Under the pieces are notes generated by a model. That model worked only from the letters and a program-made list of their open reading frames with translations. It searched no databases and was not told where the DNA came from. The position numbers and the translations under genes are program-made. DNA of 64,000 bases, taken from the NCBI RefSeq assembly GCF_905163445.1, contig NC_053193.1, positions 4,092,001 to 4,156,000 on the forward strand, given 5' to 3'. Source of the DNA: Pararge aegeria (Eukaryota > Arthropoda > Insecta > Lepidoptera > Nymphalidae). Every line of letters begins with the position of its first letter. Position 1 is the first letter of the stretch. Below are positions 34,173-44,072 of this stretch, piece by piece.

Positions 34173-34516
34173 CTCACCACTGCGCTAGTGGTGTCGTTAA
34201 ACTGATGTTAATATTTATGGTTACACTGAAGATACGCAATGAGGATTCACACCGCAGATTACTCATAGGATAAAAACAGTTCATTCTGATATCAACTTGA
34301 TGCAAATATGTATGAGAAAAATTAATAAGTAGAGTGTGTCTGATTGCAGTCACTATTTTTTACGTGAATAGTCATTTAGGTTCGCTGTGGTGAAATACTA
34401 ATGCACATACGTAATTAAGATTCCACGTGTACGTACGGAACACATTGCTTCCTCGTTTCTAAAACGTACTGCGTACACGTGGTCCAGTGGATTCCGGCAT
34501 CTCTCTACCACCATTA

Positions 34517-34664
34517 ACGGCCGATTGGCGCAGTAGGCAGTGACCCTGCTTTCTGAGTCCAAGGCTGTGGGTATGGTTCCCACAAATGGAAAATGTTTAT
34601 CTGATGAAAATGACTGTTTTTTAGTGAGTGTTTATCATGTATATAATAAGTTTTTATGTAAAAT
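34517..34664 (+). mobile_element. SINE S1 5' part
   Basis: acggccgattggcgcagtag, then the body to tttttatgtaaaat, where an S2 copy begins. Confidence 0.75.
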
Positions 34665-34677
34665 ATTTCGGTTTTGG

Positions 34678-34882
34678 CGGGCTGAGTTCCAATCTCAACA
34701 CGCACCTGTAACTTTTTTTAGTAATGTGCGTTAAAATATCACTTGCTTCAACGTTCAAGGAAAACATCGAAGGGAAAACTGCAAGCCTGAAATTTCTCCG
34801 TGATCTCAAAGGCGTACGGAGTCCACCAATCAGCGTGGTGTACTACGGCCTTAACCCTTCTCATTGTGGGCTCCTCTCGCCC
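34678..34882 (+). mobile_element. SINE S2 fragment
   Basis: gggctgagttccaatctcaa and on to cggccttaacccttctcatt. Confidence 0.7.
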
Positions 34883-34889
34883 CTGTAAA

Positions 34890-35210
34890 ACCCCTGTAAA
34901 ACAGGTGGCCTTATCGCTACTTAGCGATAAGGCCGCCTTTTGTATCCTGCTCATTCTTCATGTGTTTGTTTTTTTTTTCTCGTTTTTCTGAGTGGTGTAC
35001 AAATAAAGAGTATAAATAAAAATAAATAAATAAAATGAAATGTTGATGATGATCATATTATTATAAGTTTTGTTAAATTATTTATAGCACTCACAAAAAC
35101 AAAATACAAAAAAAAAGAAACAATAGTGAAACTTAAAAAAACTAGTTTAGGTGAGCAAAGGCGGTCTTATCGCTAAAGCGATCTCTCCCTCTCTCTGATT
35201 TCTCGAACGG
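34890..35210. mobile_element. Two opposed LINE 3' ends
   Basis: A plus-strand tail (ttagcgataaggccgccttt and on to acaaataaagagtat) is followed by a minus-strand tail (caaaggcggtcttatcgct). Confidence 0.6.
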
Positions 35211-35979
35211 ATGCACTAATTTTGATTTTGTTTTTTTTTTGATAGGTTAATTAGTCGGTAGTATTCTTAGGTATGTTTGATAAAAATCGGTCCAAGATGG
35301 CCGCCACCACAAAATGTGGAATAACATTTTTTTCACAACTTCCTCGATATGGGTATTAAATTAAAGGGTTTGACTAGTAGAATAATGTAAAGTATTTTGG
35401 AAGTCGGGCATTTTAAATTTAATGTGGTTTGTTTATCGCGATGAGTACGCGATTCAAGTAACTACGTGCAACAGATATTAATAGTTTTCAATATGAATAA
35501 ACGCGCATGGTATTAAGACGCGCGTGAAGTCTTAATATGAATAAATATTCGATAAAAGTTTTTTCACACGAAGAGCATGCAAATTATTTTCGACATCGCA
35601 TCGTGCAGAAACTTAAGTAAATATCAAGATCATTTTAACTAGTTGCCGTATAAGTCCTGTTTGATATAATCTATTATCTTGCTAAACTTCTGAATAAAGG
35701 CCGGTCCTTAAACACAATCATCATCAATGTCCTCAGCTTGTTATTATCCTATTGCAAGGCTCTCTCTAATAGCAGAGAGTGATTCCTGAGAATTGGTCCC
35801 TTAATAAAGTTTTTGAACTTCATCATCAATGAAGTCGAAAAATAGGCTACCACTTAAACGCGAATTTGATTTTCGTAATTCTTCGTTTTTTGTTTAGTGA
35901 AATTAAGCAAAATGTATTTAGAAATTAAACGTAGTAGCACTTACGTAATAAGAAGATATGTATAAAAAAATAATCCTTA
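35211..35979. other. Intergenic, nothing recognised
   Basis: No feature was called. Confidence 0.4.
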
Positions 35980-37784
35980 TCTATGTATATATAATGAAAA
36001 TGGTCTTCGTTTGAGGCTCAATCACGCCTAAACCACTGATCGTATCGACATGAAACTACCACCATTCGATGCGAAATTTTTCCTAGATGGTTTATGGCTA
36101 TCTATTTTTTGAATTCCAACATTCCTTCATTTTTTTATTGCTGTTTTACTTTTATGAACATTTATCCCGCTAATAAAAACAAAAGATAAGCATTTTCTCT
36201 TGATTCTTTTGTTTTCATGGATTTCAACAGAGTGTATTAAACGGATTATGGTTTTTTACATTCAGCTAAGAATCTACTCACGGTAGTCGAGAACGGCTGG
36301 ACCAATTGGGCTTTTTTTATCTTCAGAATTGTCAGGAGAAAGTTTTGTATGTAAGAAAATTTTAAAAAAGCCCGATAATTAGTTAAAAATTTCGATGATA
36401 ATCGAAGAATTCCCATCTATATAGTCACTCACCACGAAATCTCGGGAACCATAAGACTTAGAAACGTGAAACTTGGTAGGAATATTACTTTTGCTATGTA
36501 GAGGTCAGCTATGAACAGATTTTAAGAAATTCATTCCCCAAAGGGGATTGCGGGGGCGTTAACAATGAACAATTCCCGTTTTTAAACTATAGCTTCTATA
36601 GACTTCAAATTTGGTAGGAATCTTCTGTAAGAGGTGTAGAAATAGGCTATGAACGAATTTTACGATAGCTCTCCCCACAGGGGGTTGCGGGGGTGGGTAT
36701 TAACAATTAATATTTTTAATTTTCCAGCTAAAGCTCCTACAAGCTCCAAATTTTGTAGGAATTTTCTATAAGTGATGTAAAAATGATTTATGAACAAATT
36801 TTACGATATCCCACCCCAAAGAAGATTGTGGGGGCGTTAACAATGAAAATTTTCAATTTCCAAGCGATAGCTCCTATAGACTCCAAATTTAGTGAGAGTG
36901 TTCTATATGTAATATAAAAATGATCTTCGAGCGGATTTTACAATGAATCACCTCCAATAAGGTTCGCGGGGGGCTAAATTTATTATTTCTAACCTGTAAC
37001 TTCTAAAGACTCCAAATTTGGTGGGGATCTTCGTGTATGTAGGGATATTCGTGTATTTCCTTACAACAATCGTCTTTTTGGCAGCGGAGAAAAAGTCATT
37101 GAGAGGTTTCAAAAACTTAACTTTACATGTAGCTATCCAATCAACGGACTAAGAATTTTACATTCATTTTACTTTTGCAGACTACATAACCGACGAATTC
37201 ATTTATTGCGGGATCGCGAAAATGTAACAGATTAAAATGAATGCATTTTCCAAGCATATGAGATGTGGAAAAGAAATTTAGTTACTTATTCCAATAGAAT
37301 TCATAAAAAACATGCACAATTAATTTTCTATAAAAAATTTATGTCACGGAGAAAATTTTAGTTAACAGAAAATTCGGCGCACTTGAACCTAGACAGATTT
37401 CAACTTCACATATGAGACTTGCAATGACTTTAACTTAAACTTTCAATGCTCATTTCAATTATTTTTCTTCATGTCAATTATTATTAATTTTTGGAAGAAA
37501 GGCACGGAAATGTTATAATGATTGCACATTGAAAGTTACAATGAATATTAGTGAGAAAAATCACCTGGATGAAAGATACAGGCTAAATCGATGGAATTTG
37601 GAATTTGAGTAAGTCTAAACAATATCGATGCTTACATTCTATCCGCGGGGCCTATTTATGTTCATACAAAAATAAAAAAAAAGGAGAATAATAAAAATAT
37701 GAAAAAATAAAATAAAAATGAAACATGAAATGTAATTTATTTCCTTTTTCAATTCGCCTAGCGAAGCGGGCGGGAAACGGCTAG
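35980..37784 (+). mobile_element. Non-autonomous Helitron, about 1.8 kb
   Basis: It starts TCTATGTATATATAATG after host A (35979) and ends gcgaagcgggcgggaaacgg-CTAG before host T (37785), the A-TC...CTRR-T pattern of Helitrons. The 5' part (ggctcaatcacgcctaaacc) is typical of lepidopteran copies. It contains tandem ~120-bp units (about 36480-37060) and no helicase or Rep frame. Confidence 0.75.
36480..37060. repeat. Tandem ~120-bp units inside the Helitron
   Basis: Landmarks tatagactccaaattt, gatgtaaaaatgat and gggggcgttaacaatga recur four to five times with divergence. Confidence 0.75.
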
Positions 37785-37998
37785 TATTTATATAAAAGCA
37801 AGCGGACAAGTCGGAAAGGAATGCTGAAAAAAAACTTAAGCCCTTATTTAATAACAAACAACTTCTATTCAACAAAAAAGGCGTAGTCGCTGGCCACCAT
37901 AGGTAACTTCATATTACAGTGAATTATACATATATTAAAAAAAAAAAAATACACCGAATGAATCGCAACATTTATGTATACAAGTTTACAAATAGGTA

Positions 37999-38049
37999 TT
38001 GTCCTCCGAGAAAATTAGTATTTATTATACTAATTTTCTCTGAGGACAA
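37999..38049. repeat. Near-perfect hairpin, 22-bp arms
   Basis: ttgtcctccgagaaaattag and its reverse complement (one mismatch) surround a loop of about 7 bases. Confidence 0.85.
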
Positions 38050-38265
38050 AGATTTCGAGTTGGTAATTTATCCTACTTCAGGATTTATTTACATTTAAAT
38101 CCAAACAACTGATGCTTCTTCAATGTTACTTTTTCGGAATGTAGATTAATGTGAGAAACTTTCGGGGAAGTAAATTATTCACAAAAATTACTCTATAAAA
38201 TAATAATATACTCTTACCAACCAGACCGTGACACGGCAATATATCTAGGATTTTTACTAATATAA

Positions 38266-38331
38266 TGTCTGATGTGACGTCATCGGCATCATACTAAATG
38301 CTAATCGGGTTGGTCATGGACGTGGCGGATC
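38266..38331. repeat. Direct repeat, left copy, with TGACGTCA
   Basis: About 65 bases (tctgatgtgacgtcatcggc and on to gggttggtcatggacg) are repeated at 39216-39281. Confidence 0.8.
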
Positions 38332-38509
38332 TAATCAGACCCTACGGACACATTGGTCACGTTATATAGTTCAACAAATGAATCATTGATTTACTAGCGG
38401 GTTCAAATACTTCGCAGGGCTTTTATATGCGTTAGCAATTTGCATTGGATCAGTGTCATGCATCTAGCTCCATATCGCTCTGTTTATAAATGGATGAGGT
38501 CTGAGCCTT

Positions 38510-39060
38510 AGAGTAACCAATAAACGTCCATTGGACATAGGTCTTTTGTACGGAGTTCTTTTTCGGATGAACAATAGCCGATAACCACCTGAGGGGTTGC
38601 TAAGGCGTCACCGGGGGAGTGGGGCGAGCGCGAGAGCTCGCCGTGAGAAGAGCCCCAGGGCTCGACGACATCGAGGGGAAGGTGGGAGACGTCGACCAGT
38701 CTGACTCTGAGGACTCGGACCTCGGCTCGGTTCGACGTTAATCTGACTGTTGGTGGACTTTTTGACTAATCGATGTTAATTCGAACGCACCCGTGACCGT
38801 GGTAACGGTCCACGTCCGGTGACGTCAGAAATCGGGGCCCTCGTCTTCGCCGGCGAAGACTCTGTGTTTGTTGCGTGCGTGTGTGTTGTTGAGACACGTT
38901 ATCGGTAGTTAGTTTATCGTCACTATACAGAGTTCCAAATACAACAGTCTTGGTCCGCTTGGGGCCAGCGCAGCGGCCTTGCGACTTGCTTGATGCCGTA
39001 CGTCCACCTCGTCTACCATCGCTGCGTTTACCGTTTCTGCGCTATTCGTTTGCTACTGAA
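38510..39060 (-). mobile_element. RTE-like LINE 3' end split by a GC-rich insert
   Basis: On plus, cattggacataggtcttttg (38530s) is continued after the insert by ccaaatacaacagtcttggt and the antisense of the RPPTRW-like block to about 39060. Confidence 0.75.
38559..38925 (-). mobile_element. Unidentified GC-rich insert with 10-bp TSD
   Basis: Flanks are tacggagttc (38549-38558) and tacagagttc (38926-38935). The left end is ttttt, i.e. an oligo(A) on the minus strand, and the sequence is far more GC-rich than its surroundings. A minus-strand frame ends ...PQVVIGYCSSEK. The likely nature is a LINE 3' end; the family is uncertain. Confidence 0.6.
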
Positions 39061-39215
39061 TAGATAAACCAAATAAGATTTTATTAGCAACTACAAGAAA
39101 ACTGCAGTTATTTTTATCACAAGAAGTGCACGTGAGGTGATCAAACGATCGTGTAACTTTATCAATCGGAAGCGTCCGGGCCAACCGGAGCGTGTCATGG
39201 CGACATTAGTTACTG

Positions 39216-39281
39216 GTGTCTGACGTGACGTCATCCGCATGATGAGTAAATGGTAATCGGGTTGGTCATGGACGGGGTGTA
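39216..39281. repeat. Direct repeat, right copy, with TGACGTCA
   Basis: This is the second copy of the repeat at 38266-38331, about 950 bases away. Confidence 0.8.
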
Positions 39282-39379
39282 TTTTGTCTCAATTGTGACA
39301 CACATTAATATAGATTCACAAATTACAGCAGTCAAAGGGAGACAAAAAAACGTCGTGTTTGAAAGCTATTTTAAGGGGT

Positions 39380-39656
39380 GTTATGGGTGGGTAACTTTCG
39401 GGGGGCCCAGTTCAAACCCCACCTCGCTGCTCTAATTTATTATGTGCGTTTTAAGTAATTAAAATATGACTTGCTGAGGAAAACATCGTGAGGAAACCTC
39501 CATGCCTGAGGGGTCTCCATAATGTTCTCAAAGGTGTGTGGACCAATCCGCACTTGGCCTGCGTGGTGGACTACGGCCTTAATCCCTCTCACCGGAGGGA
39601 GGAGACCCGTGCCCTATAGTGGACCGGTAATGGTTTGATATGATGATGATGATTTC
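39380..39656 (+). mobile_element. SINE S2 copy
   Basis: It has tttcggggggcccagttcaa, gaaacctccatgcctgaggg and a tail gatatgatgatgatg. Confidence 0.78.
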
Positions 39657-39659
39657 AAG

Positions 39660-41176
39660 AACTGACTTCCTAACCGATTATGTTTTTATCAACTTTTAAA
39701 GTATTGCAATCAGTTTATAATATGACAATGAAACAAATGATATTGATTAATGATCGTGTACATAATTATCTTGAAGTAATAAAAAGTGTCAAACAATTTA
39801 AAATAACATATTATTCGTACAGATCACTTAGTATGACAAGCCAGGTATAACGTTTTGCAACACCCCAGTCGTCAAAAGCGAGTAAGATCAGGTTGTGACT
39901 GTAGTCATTCCCCAAAAGGCAAACCAATGTTGACCCACATGGTTTCGCAACACCGCTCCGTACTAAAACTAAGTATATGACATTTTCTGTCTCCTTTAGA
40001 ACTATCACAATAGTTAGCAAACAATATCTTCAAGTTTATTAATCTACTTAAAATATGTTATAAAGATTTGTCAAGTTCAGGGTGGGCCCTGTCAACAAAT
40101 CGCAGTCGAGATTAGCGCACGTGGTATACATACAGCGCGTCACATATCATAATGGCTCGATTAAAATAAATAAAGTAATTGCTTAAAAGGCAATATACAA
40201 TCGATGTTAAAACTGAGAAAAATACTTAAATTTTTAAAATTACTTAACTAAGACTAAAAGCCTACCTTTTTGTTATATAAATGTTCCTCTCATTTCATAC
40301 AAAAAATGTTAAGAGACTTCTGGAAGTGTTAGTGATGAATTCTAGATTCTGATGTGTATCAGTTGATAAAGACAGAACTATTGACACTAATTAATCAAAT
40401 TTGGCCGAATAGCGTTGGAACATTAGAGTAAAATATCTGTGCATACCCACAAACATAGATATAATGTTAAATATTACGTGATAATGTACCTTTTTGTAAT
40501 AAAACTCAATTCCTGGAACCGTTTTTTTTCTCAGGTTTAATATATATCTGCACAGCGGTCTAGCCAAATATAGGTAAAACAATAAAATTAAACAGACATA
40601 CTTTCGTATTTATAATATTAACGTGCGAATTTGATATATGCCAGTTACTCAGTTTTGATGCAAAGCAGCAATAAGCTCATATATCGCTTTAAGTGTAATA
40701 CAGTCGGCTTGACCTAGTTTTCGGTTCTTAGATTAAACGTTAGATAATAACAAACAGCATAGACAATAGAAGGGGGTGGTGCGTATGCTAAGCTGATTGT
40801 ATGCGCACACATATCAAGCTATTATGTTAATATATGTATTATGATTAATGGTTTCGGTGAATGATATAGCGGTGTAATATTTATGGCTTCATTTTATGTC
40901 TTTGTTTGAATGGTTAAAGTATGACATAATTAACATTATGACTTAACAGGGATGACGACTTAATCACGTGCTAGCAACTAGTTTATAAATACCAACATAA
41001 TATGTTACAGCACTATTTTCTATGTAAAATATTGTTATAAGTCACAACAGAAATATTGCTAGCGAGCGTAGTAAGCTGAGCTTGTTATTGTGCGATTGGT
41101 CAGTACTTTTTACCGAAAAAAATCAAAATTTATAATGATAATAGTGTATTACATTATATTATCGCTTAATCTAGAC

Positions 41177-41228
<52 letters not shown>

Positions 41229-42570
41229 AGCGTGTGTGTGTGTGTGAATTAGTGAGTGTGTGTGTGTATGTGTGTTTGCGTGTGTGTATGACTGTGAGTA
41301 TATGATAGCATGTTATCTTGGTCAATTTTTAATTTATTATTGCAATTTATTTTAAAAATGATTTTACGAGGTTTTCTGTTTCGTTTTAGTTTAGGCCAAG
41401 TAGGTAAATTTGACGATGACCTATGTGCTTACCATATTAATAAACTAGTTGTGCGCTTCTGCCTCGTCCGCTTACATTACGGGGCGCAGCATATGCTACA
41501 TAGTATACATAAGGATTTTTTATTTTAAATTAAAAAAAATCTTTGGTCACTAGCTAAAATGTGATAAAATTAAATAATTGTAACATTTATTTTATATTTA
41601 AGAAATGTTCATTAACCACGTAAATCTTAGTTTGAAATCTTTAATTTCATTTTATATGATGCAAACTCTGGGTCAAATTATTATTGAGATTTTTTGCCTT
41701 CAAATGTATACTGGTATGGTATACCGAGTACAAAATAATGGTTTGATAGTTAGGCCACTTTTTAATTAAATATTTTCATATCATGTACTAAACCTGTGGT
41801 CAAAGATTTCCAGTCATTCTTGTTATAAGGAGGTTGTAGTTTTTTATATGTCTATTCTTTCATTTATTTCCAGATTTGTACATACTTTACTCTTAAACTT
41901 TTTCATTTTTTTTTCTTTTCCCTAGCTCTATTTTCTTGCTGAAATTTGATAGACAGATAGGCTGAATTCGAGGCGGCCATAGACTATATATTTAACTTAT
42001 ACAAAAGTATATAATTCTCATATTATGTAGGACAAATCGCATGCTAATCATAGCAATAAATTAAATGTTTTTAAATAATTAAAGTGTTATCAATTTCACA
42101 ACACGCTTACATTGATATAATTCCAAACGATTTGCCTAATACGGGATATAAAAGATGCTCATTTAAATCTATTTTATATACATATAAATATGCATTTAAA
42201 ATAACATTCCAACGATACCTACGTCGTATTTTAAATTCCATTATAGATGTGATTTGATTCACAACATAATATTTAAAGAATACAAATAAGTAGATTAGAT
42301 ACAATAAATTAAATTTAACATTATATATATTAATTATGTATGGAACTAGAGCAACTTAGAATTATGTGTCAAATATGTTAAAATTTATACTTAGTTATTT
42401 ACTTTAAAATTCTAAACAACAAGCTATTTTATAATTTATTTTTATAACGTTTTTTTATGTTTATCCGACCCGATGTATGCAGAAAAAAAATTATATTCGT
42501 AAAAAAGCCAATTAAATAAAAAGTTGCGATTTTTATATCTCCATGTTTGTGGAAATCACATATAATATAT
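39660..42570. other. Intergenic, AT-rich, no gene seen
   Basis: Apart from the GT microsatellite, no coding segment or repeat family was recognised in these 2.9 kb. Confidence 0.45.
41177..41292. repeat. (GT)n microsatellite, interrupted
   Basis: There is a long GT run (about 41177-41216), then a CG-rich break, then further GT-rich stretches. The open frame across it is an artefact of the repeat. Confidence 0.95.
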
Positions 42571-42577
42571 TTACTAT

Positions 42578-42821
42578 AAATAAAAATATACTAGGACAAT
42601 ACTCTAACGCCATCTAGCCCCAAAATAAGCCCAGCTTGTATTAGGGGTACTAAGATGACTGATGAATATTTTTATATATAATATACATAAATACTTATAA
42701 TATGAATATAAAGACCCACTGAAAAACATTCATGTTCATCACACATTCCAGTTATGGGAATCGAACCCACGGCCTTGGGCTCAGAAAGCAAAGTAGCTTC
42801 CCCCTGCGTCAATCGGCCGTC
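42578..42821 (-). mobile_element. SINE S1 copy
   Basis: It has the minus-strand head at 42821 (gacggccgattgacgcaggg) and the usual body. Confidence 0.8.
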
Positions 42822-43224
42822 ATCTACTATGTATAATGTAGTAGGACTATTTATTACAAACCGCATTTTTTTTTAAATGTAATCTTTTTTCCTACGTACA
42901 TGTATCAGCATAAATGTATGCAAGGTAAGTTGTTTTTTTATGGGAAAACAAAAGGAATATGTCATGTTACATCATAAAAAAATATGTTTCACTGAATAGG
43001 TTTGAATATAAAAAAGTGTAAAGTAACTTACGCATTTACCTTGTTGCGACATAGAAGGTTCAACATCTCAGCTGCGTAGCGTTTGCGTAACTCCGCTCTG
43101 TGCGAGCAAGTAAAGCAATTACACTAACACAGCTATCTCATTATAATCTCTCAATTAGTCATTCGTGTATGGGCACAAATTTAGAACACTCGAAAACAGA
43201 CTCCAGAATGGCTATGTCACTCGT

Positions 43225-43385
43225 TTCTTTATTTATATTATTTACACTCTTTATTTTCACAATACAAGTTCAAAGAAACAGAAAAAACACAGACAGAAGC
43301 AGTATACAAAAGGCGGCCTTATCGCTTAGTGGCGATCTCTGCCAGGCAACCTTAGGACAAGGAACACATGAGGATAACAGACTGC
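43225..43385 (-). mobile_element. LINE 3' end
   Basis: acaaaaggcggccttatcgc and gcgatctctgccaggcaacc with ctttattttcaca at the left. Confidence 0.65.
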
Positions 43386-43469
43386 AGGTTGTGCATAATT
43401 AAAATGTTAGGTATTGCTAACATTGTTTGGTAGCGATAGGTAAATTAAGTAAATCAGATTTAATAATTT

Positions 43470-43608
43470 AAATAAACTAGCTTTAATGCTGAAGGAAAGC
43501 ATTATGAGGTACCCTCAATTCCTGGGAGTTCTCCATAATATTCTCTGGTAGAGAAAACTCATCCTGAGACGAGACTCGTCTCCTAAAGTGGGCTTCTAAT
43601 GGGTTGAT
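43470..43608 (+). mobile_element. SINE S2 fragment
   Basis: gctgaaggaaagcattatga and on to gtgggcttctaatgggttga. Confidence 0.65.
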
Positions 43609-43614
43609 GAACTT

Positions 43615-43881
43615 GACAGCCGATTGGCGCAGTTTGCAGCGACCCTGTTTTCTGAGCCGGAGGCCTCGGGTTCGATTCCCACTACTGGAAATTGTTTGTG
43701 TGATGAGCATGAATGTTTTTCAGCGTCTGGGTGTTCATATGTATATTCTAAGTATTTATGTATATTATTCATAATAATATTCATCAGTCATCTTAGTACC
43801 CATAACACAAGCTACGCTTACTTTGGGGCTAGATGGCGATGTGTGTATTGTCGTAGTAAATTTATTTATATATTTATTTAT
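43615..43881 (+). mobile_element. SINE S1, near full length
   Basis: gacagccgattggcgcagtt, gggttcgattcccac, gctacgcttactttggggct and the TTTA-rich tail. It ends about 130 bases downstream (minus sense) of the FABP stop. Confidence 0.87.
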
Positions 43882-44012
43882 AACTTAATGATGTTCAGGT
43901 AAATGAAGAGCAACCCAATTTTTTGTCAATAATATAATTTCGTGTCAAATACTGTTTGATATCTTAAATTATAAACTTAGTAATAAATAAATAATATCCT
44001 ATAACCGATTAG

Positions 44013-44072
44013 CTACTGTACCACATCGTAATATATCGTAGCGCTGAGATCTGTGCCATCCATTGTGACTGT
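44013..44072 (-). CDS. FABP exon 4 (last)
   Basis: Minus-strand acceptor ctttattttcag; it encodes 19 residues and a TAG stop. It is too short for an ordinary open-frame scan and was found by its splice context and fit to the C-terminal FABP strand. Confidence 0.82.
   Translation of the reverse strand, partial: TVTMDGTDLSATIYYDVVQ

Noticed and set aside
41090..41305. Open frame rich in Cys and Val
   Set aside because: It is produced by the (GT)n microsatellite.
43615..43690. tRNA-like sequences with A and B boxes (here and in all S1, S2 and S3 copies)
   Set aside because: Each is followed by a conserved SINE body and tail, and the cloverleaf is degenerate. They are SINE heads, not functional tRNA genes.
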